Below, in pieces: positions 8,300 through 18,207 of a stretch of 47,337 bases of DNA. Made by a program: the position numbers and the translations under genes. Within the stretch, counting starts at the first letter, position 1. Every line of letters starts with the position of its first letter. The notes beneath the pieces are model-generated. The model ran no database searches. It was not told the DNA's origin and saw only the letters and a program-made list of their open reading frames with translations. The stretch is from a virus: positions 1 through 47,337 of the IMG/VR virus record IMGVR_UViG_3300005607_000344; one strand, written 5' to 3'.

Positions 8300-9765
8300 C
8301 AGCTTCCGCCCTCGTCGGCTCTCTGAGGGGCGTGGGCTATTCGCTCGAGACTGCCATTGCCGACATCATCGACAACAGCATAGCGGCTCACTCGAAGGTC
8401 ATAGAGATACACTGGGAATGGAATGATGGCGAACCCGTCGCATGGATTCTTGACGACGGCAGCGGCATGGTCGCCGACCGACTTGTCGAGGCCATGAGGT
8501 TCGGCGGCATTGGTCCAGACGCAGCGCGAGTGGATGAAGACCTCGGCCGGTTCGGGCTTGGCTTAAAAACGGCGTCGTTGTCCCAGTGCCGACTGCTGAC
8601 AGTCGCTTCGAAAACATCCGCAGGGCTTGCATGCTTCTCATGGGACATCGATGAGCTTCGTAAGGATGGCGGTGGGTGGAATCTGATCGAGGGCGACGTT
8701 GCTCTTCCTCGGGAAATCCTGGCTCGATTGGAGTCGCGCAAGACAGGCACGCTCGTAGTTTGGCGGAAAGTCGACTTCGGGCGATCGGACGATCGGCCCG
8801 GCTACGAGGCATTTCTGGCCGATCTCGAGCGCGTTGACGCTCATCTTGGAATGGTGTTTCACCGATTCATTGCCGGTGATGCTCGCCACCTGACGATCAC
8901 GCTCAATGGCAGCCGCGTTGAGGCGTGGGACCCCTTCCTTGAAAGCGATGATTCCACGATTAGAAATCCAGAACAACATATCAACGGACCAGGCGGTAGG
9001 GTTCGTGTGCGCGGATTTGTGTTGCCTCACAGAGATCGATTTCGCAATGAGACGGATTTCGAGAAGGCCGGAGGACCTGATGGGTGGACGGCCCAACAGG
9101 GGTTCTATGTGTACCGACAGAAGCGTCTTCTATCGGCGGGCGGATGGCTGGGCCTCGGAGGGAGCCGCGCCTGGACGCGGGATGAACCGAGCCGACTGGC
9201 TCGGATTCGGATCGATATTCCGAACACCGCCGATCATGACTGGCGCATCGACATTCGGAAGGCGATTGCCCGCCCCCCAGATGCAATCCACAAGCCGCTG
9301 CAGCGAATCGCAGAGGACGTACGACGCAAGGCACGTGAGGTCTTCGTTCATCGAGGGCAATATGGCAGTCGCCATAAAACGTCAGACGTATCACGAATTT
9401 GGCAGGTGAACCCTGAGGGTGCGCGGCGACGTTACTCGATACGTCGCGATCATGAGCTCGTCCGCCTGATCAAAGCTCGTCTCGATCCGGTGGGTTCAGG
9501 TCTTCTTGAAGCGCTCATCGATTTGGTTGAGCGAACGGTTCCCGTTGATCGCGTCTGGCTTGATGTCACGGAGCGCGGAGTGCCCGCCGATGACACCGAA
9601 ACGTCGGAGCTCGTCAGTGCAGCGCTCTCGATGGCAAAAATGATGGAAAGAGCGGGAGTTGGCTTCGACGAGGCAGCGGCGCGGATTGCAACCATGGACC
9701 CGTTCGACAAGGTAGAAAATCTCGCGAAGCAGCTGGTCCGCAAGGCGAGAGGCGCAAAACAATGA
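8275..9765 (+). CDS. GHKL (MutL/MORC-type) ATPase of an Mza-like defence system
   Basis: The Bergerat ATP-binding fold is clear at the N-terminus of this 496-residue protein: ETAIADIIDNSIAA with Glu25 and Asn34 (N-box), WILDDGSGM at 58-65 (G1), and GRFGLGLKTASLSQ at 91-104 (G2). The remainder resembles the transducer and C-terminal regions of prokaryotic MutL/MORC-like proteins. Such ATPases are known, from comparative genomics of MutL homologues in restriction systems and from the Mza antiphage system, to sit beside Z1, DUF4420 and AIPR genes, as here. The likely start is GTG 8275, with no good ribosome site; the gene overlaps the next by four bases (ATGA). It probably acts as an ATP-driven clamp on DNA, an inference from the fold. 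Confidence 0.88.
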   Translation: MPTRAVPPSASALVGSLRGVGYSLETAIADIIDNSIAAHSKVIEIHWEWNDGEPVAWILDDGSGMVADRLVEAMRFGGIGPDAARVDEDLGRFGLGLKTASLSQCRLLTVASKTSAGLACFSWDIDELRKDGGGWNLIEGDVALPREILARLESRKTGTLVVWRKVDFGRSDDRPGYEAFLADLERVDAHLGMVFHRFIAGDARHLTITLNGSRVEAWDPFLESDDSTIRNPEQHINGPGGRVRVRGFVLPHRDRFRNETDFEKAGGPDGWTAQQGFYVYRQKRLLSAGGWLGLGGSRAWTRDEPSRLARIRIDIPNTADHDWRIDIRKAIARPPDAIHKPLQRIAEDVRRKAREVFVHRGQYGSRHKTSDVSRIWQVNPEGARRRYSIRRDHELVRLIKARLDPVGSGLLEALIDLVERTVPVDRVWLDVTERGVPADDTETSELVSAALSMAKMMERAGVGFDEAAARIATMDPFDKVENLAKQLVRKARGAKQ

Positions 9766-12530
9766 ATTCCGTGGAAGACACAATTGCTTCAATGGCCTTG
9801 ATGGCAATTCGGCAGCGCCATCCGACCACGGCTATTGGCAGGGAGGAAATCGAAACGGCAGTTCGCGATTGTGCGCGCCTGCTTGCACAGAACATCGCCG
9901 CGGATCGAGTCAACGCCATTGTCCAGGAATTGGAGACTAGGCTTGTAGTCAAGGTAGGTCGACCAACAAAGCTCGTCGACGAACGAGGCCACGTTCCCTG
10001 GTATTTCGGGGAGCGAAAGGATGGGCGGCGTTTTTTCAAGCGGTACGTCGATTTCCTTTTGCAGGATCAGAGTTGGCCGCCAGCGGCTATCGATGCGATT
10101 GATCTGTCCACGGATCTGATCATGGAGCAGATCGAGGACCCGAACCGCGATGGACCTTGGGATCGTCGCGGCTTGGTTGTCGGTCACGTTCAGTTCGGCA
10201 AGACGGCCAACTATGCGGGACTTGCGAACAAGGCCGCGGATGCCGGCTACAAGCTGATTATCGTTCTTGCCGGTATGCACAATGCCTTGCGGCAGCAGAC
10301 ACAGCGGCGGCTGGATCGCGACATTCTTGGCTACAATACTACTCCTGCGAATGGAGGTCAGGGTTTTGCACGAATTGGCGTAGGTGACTTTGACCGCAAC
10401 ATCCATGCCGAGCATCTGACAACGCAGGCGGCGAATGGGGATTTCAATCGAGCATTTGCAGATAATCTCGGGATCGGAGTTCAGCAGAGACCGGTGCTTC
10501 TGGTCGTGAAGAAGAACGCTCGGATTCTCGAAAACCTCAACAACTGGGTCACTGAGGTTTTAGCGCCACGCGAAGATACCGATACCCGTCCGCTTCTGTT
10601 GATCGACGATGAGGCCGACCAAGCCTCGGTTGATACGGGCCAGCAGGAATTTGATGCCAACGAAACTCCTGACCCGGACTATGAGCCGAAGCGGATCAAT
10701 GGTCAGATACGACGCCTGCTTGTCTCGTTCTCGCGTTCTGCCTACGTGGCATACACGGCTACTCCGTTCGCCAATATCCTCATTCACGATGCCGCGGCGG
10801 CGGAAGAGTACGGAGAGGATATTTTCCCCCGTAGCTTTATTATCAATCTCCCATCGCCATCCAACTATATCGGACCCGGCCTCTTGTTTGGCATAGACGG
10901 TGATGGGGGCGGGGCCGCTGAAGAGCCTCTCGATGTAGTTCGAAACGTAGATCAGGACGACGAAGGATGGATTGCAACGGATCATAAAAAGGGTTTTGTG
11001 CCTCGATATGAAGGCGAGGATCGCATTCCGCCTTCGCTCGAAGACGCCATTTTGAGTTTTGTTCTCGCGTGCGCCGCGCGCGCGGCGCGCGGCCAAGCCA
11101 ATGCTCACAACTCAATGCTGATTCACGTCTCTCGATTCAAGGACGTACATCAGGCGGTATTTCGGCAAGTGGATGAGTGGGTAGCTGATCTCAAACGCAA
11201 GCTCAAATACCGAACGGGCAGGAGCGGGCTGGTCGATAGGCTACGCGAAATGTGGGAACGCGACTTCGAACCAACATCGGCAGAAATCCGCGCCACGCGG
11301 ATTGGAGAGAACCTGCCAACTACTTCGTGGGCTGCGGTGGAGCGCGAGCTGACAAACGCTGCCGATAAGATAAAACCGCAGGTGGTGAACAGCGAAATTC
11401 GAGATGCGATCGATTACGACGGAAATGCCACGCAGGGATTGAGCGTCATCGCGATCGGTGGTGATAAGCTTTCGCGTGGACTCACGCTGGAAGGACTCAC
11501 TGTCAGTTATTTTCTGCGTGCGTCGAAGATGTACGACAGTCTCATGCAAATGGGCCGGTGGTTTGGATATCGCCCCGGTTATGTCGACCTCTGCCGCCTC
11601 TATATGACACCCGATCTGCAGCTGTGGTTCCGCCATGTGGCGACGGCGGCGGAGGAATTGCGGGAGCGTCTCGACCACATGGCAATGATTGGGGCGACTC
11701 CTGAACAATATGGCCTCCGAATTCAGTCGCACGACATCCTGCTGGTGACCGCCCCGAACAAGATGAGGCATTCTCGGGAATTCCAGGTTTCGTTTCAGGG
11801 AGAGGCCAAGATACAGACAGTTTTCTTCAATGATGAAACGAGCAATTATCGTAATGCCACCGCGATTACGGGTTTTCTGGACAGGATCGGACAACCAGTC
11901 GAACTGGCGGGCACCACAGGGCGGATGGACTGCAAGTCATTCGAAGGCCGCCGCGTGTGGAAAGGCGTTGCGGGATCTGAAGTTGCGAATCTCCTCGGCT
12001 CTCTTCTATTTCCTGAAGAAGCGCGTGACGTTAATGCCGGCCGTCTCAGTTCGTACATTCGGGAGTTGCTCGCCGCCAATGAACTGACCGATTGGACGAT
12101 TGCCGTTCCCAATGGCAGCGGTGAGCTGCTTTCGGTGAATGGTTGGAATTTCAAGACCATTGAACGCGCTCCGCTTCCACGAGGCGAAGCGTCTGGTCGA
12201 TATGTTGTAAAAACCGTTCTGTCTCCCAGAGACGAAGCCATCGATCTTGACCGGTTCGAGTACGATCGTGCATTGGCGGAAACAAACAGAAAGCGAATTG
12301 CGGTGGGTAAGGATGCGTCGAACACGCCCGACGGGCCAGAGATACGAAAGATCAGAGGTGAAAATCCGAAGCGCGCGTTGCTTCTGCTCTATCCACTATC
12401 GCCTAAGAACGCCGGTGTTGATTTCACCGTACCGATTTTCGGGGTGGTCGTAAGTTTCCCCGATTCCCAAAGCGGCCGATCGGTGCGCTACCGGTTCAAT
12501 ACTGTGGAACAGCGCCTCGAACTCGTATGA
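9762..12530 (+). CDS. Z1-domain helicase-like ATPase
   Basis: The 922-residue protein has a superfamily-2-like core. It shows a Walker A motif GHVQFGKT at 141-148, a Walker B motif LLLIDDEADQAS at 278-289, YTATPFANIL (motif III-like), and a later segment with GGDKLSRGLTLEGLTVSYFL followed by MQMGRWFGYRPGYVDLCRLY (motif V/VI region). The latter block is the hallmark of the Z1 domain. Z1 proteins are found almost exclusively beside MutL/MORC-like ATPases in restriction-type gene clusters. Start and stop overlap both neighbours by four bases, so the four genes 8275-15627 form one translationally coupled operon. Expected role: ATP-dependent movement on, or remodelling of, target DNA. This is an inference, since the biochemistry of Z1 is little known. 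Confidence 0.9.
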   Translation: MNSVEDTIASMALMAIRQRHPTTAIGREEIETAVRDCARLLAQNIAADRVNAIVQELETRLVVKVGRPTKLVDERGHVPWYFGERKDGRRFFKRYVDFLLQDQSWPPAAIDAIDLSTDLIMEQIEDPNRDGPWDRRGLVVGHVQFGKTANYAGLANKAADAGYKLIIVLAGMHNALRQQTQRRLDRDILGYNTTPANGGQGFARIGVGDFDRNIHAEHLTTQAANGDFNRAFADNLGIGVQQRPVLLVVKKNARILENLNNWVTEVLAPREDTDTRPLLLIDDEADQASVDTGQQEFDANETPDPDYEPKRINGQIRRLLVSFSRSAYVAYTATPFANILIHDAAAAEEYGEDIFPRSFIINLPSPSNYIGPGLLFGIDGDGGGAAEEPLDVVRNVDQDDEGWIATDHKKGFVPRYEGEDRIPPSLEDAILSFVLACAARAARGQANAHNSMLIHVSRFKDVHQAVFRQVDEWVADLKRKLKYRTGRSGLVDRLREMWERDFEPTSAEIRATRIGENLPTTSWAAVERELTNAADKIKPQVVNSEIRDAIDYDGNATQGLSVIAIGGDKLSRGLTLEGLTVSYFLRASKMYDSLMQMGRWFGYRPGYVDLCRLYMTPDLQLWFRHVATAAEELRERLDHMAMIGATPEQYGLRIQSHDILLVTAPNKMRHSREFQVSFQGEAKIQTVFFNDETSNYRNATAITGFLDRIGQPVELAGTTGRMDCKSFEGRRVWKGVAGSEVANLLGSLLFPEEARDVNAGRLSSYIRELLAANELTDWTIAVPNGSGELLSVNGWNFKTIERAPLPRGEASGRYVVKTVLSPRDEAIDLDRFEYDRALAETNRKRIAVGKDASNTPDGPEIRKIRGENPKRALLLLYPLSPKNAGVDFTVPIFGVVVSFPDSQSGRSVRYRFNTVEQRLELV

Positions 12531-13543
12531 CACCTCTCCGCGCTGAGCTGACCTCCAAATGGGCAGAAGCCGCACTTGCAGAGCGCGGCGACCGCGAATG
12601 GAGAGGCGTAGCGCTCTCTGTTCCGGCGGTCGTCCGGTTTCTGGCTGGCATCCGCGAGCCTGATGGTCATATCGCTCTGCTAATTGAGGCGCCTCTGGCA
12701 ACAGCGCCGGCGACGATGTTGCGGGTCAACGCCGATGGCGTAAGCCTCACCGATCAGCGCGAGCCTCACGAGAAACTATTCCGCGTCGCAGTCACGCTCG
12801 AACGCGAATCTCTGCGCGACGTATTTGAGGTGCTCGCCACAGATATAGTGGAGGTAGTGCGGCCAGCCACAACTTCCGGTCAAGCCATTGAAACTGCGGT
12901 CTCGCGCCTGGAGGCTTGGCAGGCCTTTCTGCGGTCCGGCCGACGGGGCCTGTCGAGAGAAGAGCAAATCGGACTGTTGGGAGAACTCGCCGTTTTGCAA
13001 CTGTTGGCCAGAGAAATTGGGTATGACCACGCCGTGGAAGCTTGGCTTGGTCCACTAGATGGGATTCACGACTTCAGCCGTTCAGGGACTGCGATAGAGG
13101 TCAAGGGCGTCGCCGGCGTCGGTAGCTTCTTGCGCATATCGCACCTGGATCAGCTTGAGTCGAAGGGGCTGTCAGTCCTGGCAATTGCCCGTCCGCGCTT
13201 TCGGGAGGGGCCGGAGGGTCAGTCGATATCGGCCTTCGTCAATGCAATTCGCGAAGACATCGATCGGGCCGCGCCCACGGCTAGGCGGGGCTTCGACGAC
13301 AGACTGCTAAGGGCGGGCTTCATGGACGGGGACAGACAACCACCTGACTCTGCGGTCTTTTTTCTGGATAATATGTACGGTTTTGAAGTGCGTAGCGACT
13401 TTCCGCGGCTGACAGGTTCGTCCGTACCAGCCGAAATCGTGGATGCATCCTATACGCTGGACGAGCGAACCCTTGCTCGATTTCGGATCGAAGCCGATGG
13501 TCTTGCCAGGTTCGCAAAGATGATGGACGGGCCTAACGCATGA
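12527..13543 (+). CDS. DUF4420-type PD-(D/E)XK protein of the Mza-like operon
   Basis: The protein is 338 residues long. The central part reads EEQIGLLGELAVLQLLAREIG, then GPLDGIHDFSRSGTAIEVKGVAG. The Glu of LLGEL, Asp of IHDF and the E-x-K of IEVKG make a plausible PD-(D/E)XK metal site, typical of PD-(D/E)XK motif (DUF4420) proteins. It overlaps the Z1 gene upstream and the AIPR gene downstream by four bases each. In Mza-type clusters this is the DUF member. Nuclease activity has been suggested from the fold, but the sequence does not show whether it cuts DNA or only binds it. Confidence 0.85.
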   Translation: MTPLRAELTSKWAEAALAERGDREWRGVALSVPAVVRFLAGIREPDGHIALLIEAPLATAPATMLRVNADGVSLTDQREPHEKLFRVAVTLERESLRDVFEVLATDIVEVVRPATTSGQAIETAVSRLEAWQAFLRSGRRGLSREEQIGLLGELAVLQLLAREIGYDHAVEAWLGPLDGIHDFSRSGTAIEVKGVAGVGSFLRISHLDQLESKGLSVLAIARPRFREGPEGQSISAFVNAIREDIDRAAPTARRGFDDRLLRAGFMDGDRQPPDSAVFFLDNMYGFEVRSDFPRLTGSSVPAEIVDASYTLDERTLARFRIEADGLARFAKMMDGPNA

Positions 13544-15627
13544 GTGACGAAGCTGTCGAGCTGTTTGCGCGCGAGCTTGCCGCGGAGGTAGATGATGCAG
13601 TCCACTCCGGAACCGGCAGCATCTACAGCGAAGAGGAATTTACGCGCATCGTCCTTGATCGCCTGGGTGATGAAGGCGCCGTTGAAAACCCGATTCTGCT
13701 TTGGCAGGAGGGACATTTCGCCCGAACGAAATACAAGATCACGGGCTATTCCATCCCGGACGACGAGGAACGACTTCTACTCGTGACTACTGTTCATACT
13801 GGAGAGTTGCCGCCGCGCGCCCTGACGCGAGACGAAATCCTCGGTGCCTTTCAGCAGGCAGTCAAGTTTTATGAATGCAGCTGCAAAGGACTCCACACCA
13901 AGATCGAGCCGTCCAACACGGATGCGAGCGAGCTTGCTCGCCGCATCTATGAAGCGCGCGAGCGGATCAGTGTCCTCCGTGTTGTATTGATTTCAGATGG
14001 ACTGACTGGCTTGAAATCTGTCGACATCAAGGAGGCGTTCGACGGAACGCGCGTTATTGTCGATCTTTTCGGCATCGAACGGCTGCACCGCATACTCGGA
14101 CAAGGATTGCGACGCGACGACATAGTCGTCGAGTTCGATACTGAACTAGGCGCACCTCTCCCGTGCCTCAAAGCATCAAGAAGTGGCGACGATTACGACG
14201 CCTATCTGGCCTCAATTCCCGGCGCGCTGCTCGCGGACATTTATGAAAAATATGGTACCCGGCTTCTCGAATTGAACGTTCGGGCATTTCTCGGATTGAG
14301 GGGTCGCAAAAGCGTTAATGCTGGCCTGCGCGCAACGATCCGCGAACTCCCGCATCGCTTTCTTGCATATAATAATGGCATCGTTGCAACAGTCGATGCA
14401 ATGGATATCAAAGACCTTGGACAAGGGCACGTCGGCATCAAATCGGTGCGCGGCCTGCAGATCGTGAACGGCGGACAAACGACGGCCAGCCTGCATCGCG
14501 CCAAGCGCCAGGATGGAGCGAATCTGGATGGCATCGCCGTACCCGCCAAAATCATTCGCGTGGGCGGCGCAGATCTCGATGAGATGGTTGCAGCTGTCTC
14601 GCGATCAGCGAACAGTCAGAATACCGTTCAACCGGCGGACTTCTCCGCCAATGATCCGTTCCACGTTGCGGTGGAGAAGTTGGCCAACAACACGTGGCTC
14701 GCTGACGGCAAGGGGCGCTGGTTTTATGAGCGGGCTCGTGGCAGCTACGGCGCTGCCGAGCTGAAGGCGTCGTTTGCGGCGGCTCAAAAGCGACGGTTTA
14801 CACACGAAACCCCCAAAGAACGCCGCTTCTCGAAGACAGACCTTGCAAAGTATCTGAATGCCTGGGACGGGCTACCACATCAGGTCAGCTTCGGTAACCA
14901 GAAGAACTTCCAGTTTTTCATGCAGTCACTGAAGGACGAACATCCAGACGGGTTTGAGCCAGATGTGGGCTGGTACAAGGCATTTATTGCAAAAGCCATT
15001 CTCTTCCGGACCGTTCAATCAATCGTGCGAGCCCAAAAATTTGCTGCGTATCAGGCCAACATCGTGGCCTATACAACGGCGTACCTCTCGTGGCGCACCG
15101 GCGCGCGTATCGACTTCGACCTCATATGGTCACGACAGGTGATCTCACCCGAACTGAAAACCGTACTTGAGAAATGGGTGGGTGGAATTGATGCGGCGCT
15201 CCGAAAGACTGCGGGCAGTCGTATGGTCAGTGAATGGGCAAAGAAGGTGGAATGCCGCGATGCCCTGCGTGAAATATCCCTCGATCTTCCCGACGCTCTG
15301 CCGCCCGAGTTGTCGAGCCAGACTGCGTTCGCGAAAAGCGGCAATGGCCGGGCGCCGATTCGCAACGACGGGCTGACACGTGGAGATCTGGAACTAATTG
15401 ATAAGTGTCGCGCGATCAATGCCGAGACTTGGCTCAGGGTCGCACAATGGGGGACACAATCGAAGAAGCTGCATTGGAAAGTTGCCGGGATTGCGAGAAC
15501 GATGGGCGAGTATGCAATCGGAGGATGGGAGCGCAGCCCTTCGGCGAAACAGGCAAAATGGGCGATGGAGGCTTACAGCGCGGCTGAAAAGGAACAGGTC
15601 TTTGCTGACGACAAGGCGTCTCGCTAA
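13540..15627 (+). CDS. AIPR-family protein of the Mza-like operon
   Basis: The 695-residue protein contains the AIPR (abortive infection phage resistance) signature VRGLQIVNGGQTTASLHRAK near 305-325, preceded by LPHRFLAYNNGIVATVDAM and followed by FSANDPFHVAVEKLANN. It is the last gene of the operon with the GHKL ATPase, Z1 and DUF4420 genes and starts by a four-base overlap. The AIPR family is widespread in phage-resistance loci. Its C-terminus, with helical segments between 480 and 690, has no motif I recognise. The molecular role is unknown; the association with antiphage function comes from the family and neighbours. Confidence 0.87.
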   Translation: MSDEAVELFARELAAEVDDAVHSGTGSIYSEEEFTRIVLDRLGDEGAVENPILLWQEGHFARTKYKITGYSIPDDEERLLLVTTVHTGELPPRALTRDEILGAFQQAVKFYECSCKGLHTKIEPSNTDASELARRIYEARERISVLRVVLISDGLTGLKSVDIKEAFDGTRVIVDLFGIERLHRILGQGLRRDDIVVEFDTELGAPLPCLKASRSGDDYDAYLASIPGALLADIYEKYGTRLLELNVRAFLGLRGRKSVNAGLRATIRELPHRFLAYNNGIVATVDAMDIKDLGQGHVGIKSVRGLQIVNGGQTTASLHRAKRQDGANLDGIAVPAKIIRVGGADLDEMVAAVSRSANSQNTVQPADFSANDPFHVAVEKLANNTWLADGKGRWFYERARGSYGAAELKASFAAAQKRRFTHETPKERRFSKTDLAKYLNAWDGLPHQVSFGNQKNFQFFMQSLKDEHPDGFEPDVGWYKAFIAKAILFRTVQSIVRAQKFAAYQANIVAYTTAYLSWRTGARIDFDLIWSRQVISPELKTVLEKWVGGIDAALRKTAGSRMVSEWAKKVECRDALREISLDLPDALPPELSSQTAFAKSGNGRAPIRNDGLTRGDLELIDKCRAINAETWLRVAQWGTQSKKLHWKVAGIARTMGEYAIGGWERSPSAKQAKWAMEAYSAAEKEQVFADDKASR

Positions 15628-15746
15628 ATTGTCATCCAGGAACCGCATCGTCTGTAGAGCGATCTGAAAAGATCATCGCAACAGAGTTGCTTGCCGCCGA
15701 ACGCTAAGGTCTTCTAGGCATGCGGCCTTAAAATAAGGGGGAACCA

Positions 15747-16190
15747 GTGGTCGACTGGGACGCGAGATTCATGGCTTTGGCCCAGTTTGTAGGAGACTGG
15801 AGCAAGGATCGCAGCACCAAAGTTGGTTGCGTCATCGTGGGGCCCAACAATGAAATTCGGGCGATCGGCTATAACGGATTTCCACGTGGAATTGCGGACG
15901 ACGCGGAAGAGAGGCACTCAAGGCCTGCGAAATATTTGTGGACCGAGCATGCCGAACGCAATGCCATCTATCATGCAGCGCTCATCGGCGTTGCCCTTAA
16001 GGGCTGTCGCATGTATTTGCCCTGGTTCCCTTGCATGGATTGCGCGAGAGCAATCGTCCAAAGCGGGCTCTCCGAACTGATCGCGTTTAGTCCAGAGCTC
16101 GGTCACCCGAAATGGGGAAAAGACTTTCAGGCTAGTATGGCACTGCTACGCGAAGCTGGAGTTCACGTGCGACTCGTATCTCCCAAATGA
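15747..16190 (+). CDS. Deoxycytidylate (dCMP) deaminase-like protein
   Basis: The 147-residue protein has a zinc-dependent cytidine deaminase fold: STKVGCVIVGPNNEIRAIGYNGFPRG, then TEHAERNAIYHAA (zinc-binding His68 and proton-shuttling Glu70), then WFPCMDCARAIVQSG (zinc ligands Cys96 and Cys99). The GYNGFPRG loop and length fit the dCMP deaminase family, which turns dCMP into dUMP. Start is GTG 15747 after a strong ribosome site (AAGGGGGAA at 15735-15743). It stands alone, 119 bases after the AIPR gene, and ends 10 bases from the end of the convergent STAND gene. Beside a TS-like gene with a cytosine-nucleotide signature it may be part of the same nucleotide-handling system, but an independent housekeeping or cargo gene is equally possible. 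Confidence 0.85.
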   Translation: MVDWDARFMALAQFVGDWSKDRSTKVGCVIVGPNNEIRAIGYNGFPRGIADDAEERHSRPAKYLWTEHAERNAIYHAALIGVALKGCRMYLPWFPCMDCARAIVQSGLSELIAFSPELGHPKWGKDFQASMALLREAGVHVRLVSPK

Positions 16191-16200
16191 ACACGAGCCG

Positions 16201-18186
16201 CTAGTGCGCGCCAGCGAGAGCCGGCCCCTGATAGCGAATTTCGGCATCAGCAATGTATCTTCGCCAGTAGTCGCGGCTTTCGGGCGCCTCTGCTCGCTGG
16301 AAAAACGTTCGTCCAATATCGGTGACGGTATCGCTCCAGCCTGCTGGAGCAGCATCGGATGTGACCACGAGCGCGCGTGCGATTTCATCCCGCACTTTGG
16401 GCTGTGCCCGCAAATCGTCAACGCGATTCTTTATGGCCTGGACGATCCGGCCCCTCAGTTGTGCATCGCCGCGGCAGGCGAGCTCCGCCAGCGAGCGCGC
16501 GGCGCCATACCTCACCGATCCATCGGAATCATGATCAAGCGACTGAAGCAGGGTATCAAAATTTGAGGTGGATGGAAATGCGCCCAACAAATGGACAATG
16601 CGCCACCGCTGCGTGGGAGGCGCATTATGTAACGCATTGCGCAACATCTCAAGTTGCTCCTCAGTGAGAGCCATGCGCCGGGCTACGTTTGCCATTGTCC
16701 AGCCGATCACCGAATCATCTGCGAGGAGCGTTTGAATGTCCTCGTCAGTCAGATTCTGATCTGACGGGCGAGTGAAGAGCGCTTGCCAACGCGTAAACCA
16801 TGCCGCCTGCGAGTTAACTGCCGCGACCGATCGCAGTACCTGTTGAAAGGACATCGCGTCCTTAAAGGGTTGTGATCCAGCCAGCCTGATTAGCAGCAGC
16901 GCATCATTCGCTCGCTGGCGCGTTGCTTCTACGAGGTCGAAGCGTTTTTCTGCCAACATAGCAAAGATCACAATCCGCATTTCTGCGCTGCAAGGTACGG
17001 CGTCCGATGACACGCTGGAAAGCGCGTATCCAGCAGCGTACAAATTCCAGTCGTACAGGCGCCGCAGGAAATCGTCCGCCTTCTCCTGACCAAGTTGCTC
17101 GAATACCAGTGCCAGCGGATCGAACGAGCTCTGGTCAAGGCTTATGACATTGAGATTGTCCGATGTCCAAAAATCTTGGTTCTGTCGAGCCATATGACGA
17201 GACGCAAGGTAATCATGTAGCAAATGATGACTGAAGTGCGCCTCGCCGCTCTCTGTGAGAATAATCACTCCCGAGTTTTGAAGTCGATTGGTAACGTGTT
17301 CGCCAGCGATAATTCTGAATTGCTCGATTGAGAATGAGCGAGATTTATTGAGATAGGCCTGAAAAGCTGCGATCGCTGCTGAGTTGAGGTCCTGCTCAGT
17401 CAAGTTGGCGTGTGAAATTAGATACCGTTCATGCGTTCGCGCGCCGCTCACCGATACATCTTCTTGATGAATTGCCGCATTGAGAAAAAATGGCAAATCT
17501 AGCGGTGCAACGCTGGTCTGCCCGGATAGTCGGTTACCGGCATACCGTGCAATCAGGCTGGCGGAAAGCGGCAATACAAGGCCGAGCGCCCATCTGCTCA
17601 GCGCGGGCAGTTCGCGGCGGACGAGCCTATCGGCCACGATCACAGACGTTAGTATCTGATCGCGCACAAACTCGTCCAAAGAACGCAGAACTTGCGAACC
17701 AACCGAGGAGGCAATTTCATTCAAGCCGTCGACGATCAAAACCTTTGAAGCTGTTGGCGGTACCCAGTCGAGATCGATTGCAGTTGTTTGTGGGCGCGCA
17801 AAGCGCTCGATCAGAAAGGCAGACCCGTAGGCGATATCTTTAGAAACTATTGCATCCCAATCAGCATAATCAGATTGTCTCCAGTCCTTGAGATCAATAA
17901 GCACGGGCAATACGCCGCGCTCGGCGCTAGCTCGCATTAGACGGAATAACAGCTGCGTCTTGCCGCCGCCACCACGCCCAACCAGTACCACGCGTCCCTG
18001 CCGCAAGGCTCGCGCCAGAACTTCGCCTTCAGACGTAATGTCAAGATCTCCTCGAAACATGCGATCATAGTCGGAGGCCCAGCCGATCTCCAACTCGAAC
18101 GGTGGATCGGCAAATGCAAGAGAGGCAATCACGCCGTTTGCAGCAGACCTCAGAATTTCCAGTTGGTGCTCGGGTGTCCTTTGCAT
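16201..18186 (-). CDS. STAND/NACHT-like ATPase with HEAT-like C-terminus
   Basis: The 661-residue protein has a P-loop VVLVGRGGGGKTQLLFRL at about 66-83, a Walker B segment KVLIVDGLNEI at 148-158, and a sensor-like VIVADRLVRREL, as in NACHT/STAND ATPases. A winged-helix-like region around 290-340 includes HFSHHLLHDYLASRHMA, typical of NACHT proteins. The C-terminal half is helical, with HEAT-like units such as LDHDSDGSVRYGAARSLAEL, likely the ligand sensor. There is no N-terminal effector domain; an effector may instead be supplied in trans by the nucleoside-phosphorylase-family gene 21 bases upstream. The three genes TS-like, PNP-like and STAND read in one direction as an operon. Role inferred: oligomerising switch that senses phage and triggers the partner enzymes. 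Confidence 0.78.
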   Translation of the reverse strand: MQRTPEHQLEILRSAANGVIASLAFADPPFELEIGWASDYDRMFRGDLDITSEGEVLARALRQGRVVLVGRGGGGKTQLLFRLMRASAERGVLPVLIDLKDWRQSDYADWDAIVSKDIAYGSAFLIERFARPQTTAIDLDWVPPTASKVLIVDGLNEIASSVGSQVLRSLDEFVRDQILTSVIVADRLVRRELPALSRWALGLVLPLSASLIARYAGNRLSGQTSVAPLDLPFFLNAAIHQEDVSVSGARTHERYLISHANLTEQDLNSAAIAAFQAYLNKSRSFSIEQFRIIAGEHVTNRLQNSGVIILTESGEAHFSHHLLHDYLASRHMARQNQDFWTSDNLNVISLDQSSFDPLALVFEQLGQEKADDFLRRLYDWNLYAAGYALSSVSSDAVPCSAEMRIVIFAMLAEKRFDLVEATRQRANDALLLIRLAGSQPFKDAMSFQQVLRSVAAVNSQAAWFTRWQALFTRPSDQNLTDEDIQTLLADDSVIGWTMANVARRMALTEEQLEMLRNALHNAPPTQRWRIVHLLGAFPSTSNFDTLLQSLDHDSDGSVRYGAARSLAELACRGDAQLRGRIVQAIKNRVDDLRAQPKVRDEIARALVVTSDAAPAGWSDTVTDIGRTFFQRAEAPESRDYWRRYIADAEIRYQGPALAGAH

Positions 18187-18207
18187 GGCGATTTGCTGTC
18201 CTAGCTC

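Noticed and set aside
15658-15676. Hairpin GATCTGAAAAGATC as a terminator after the AIPR gene
   Set aside because: The stem is only five pairs and no T run follows.
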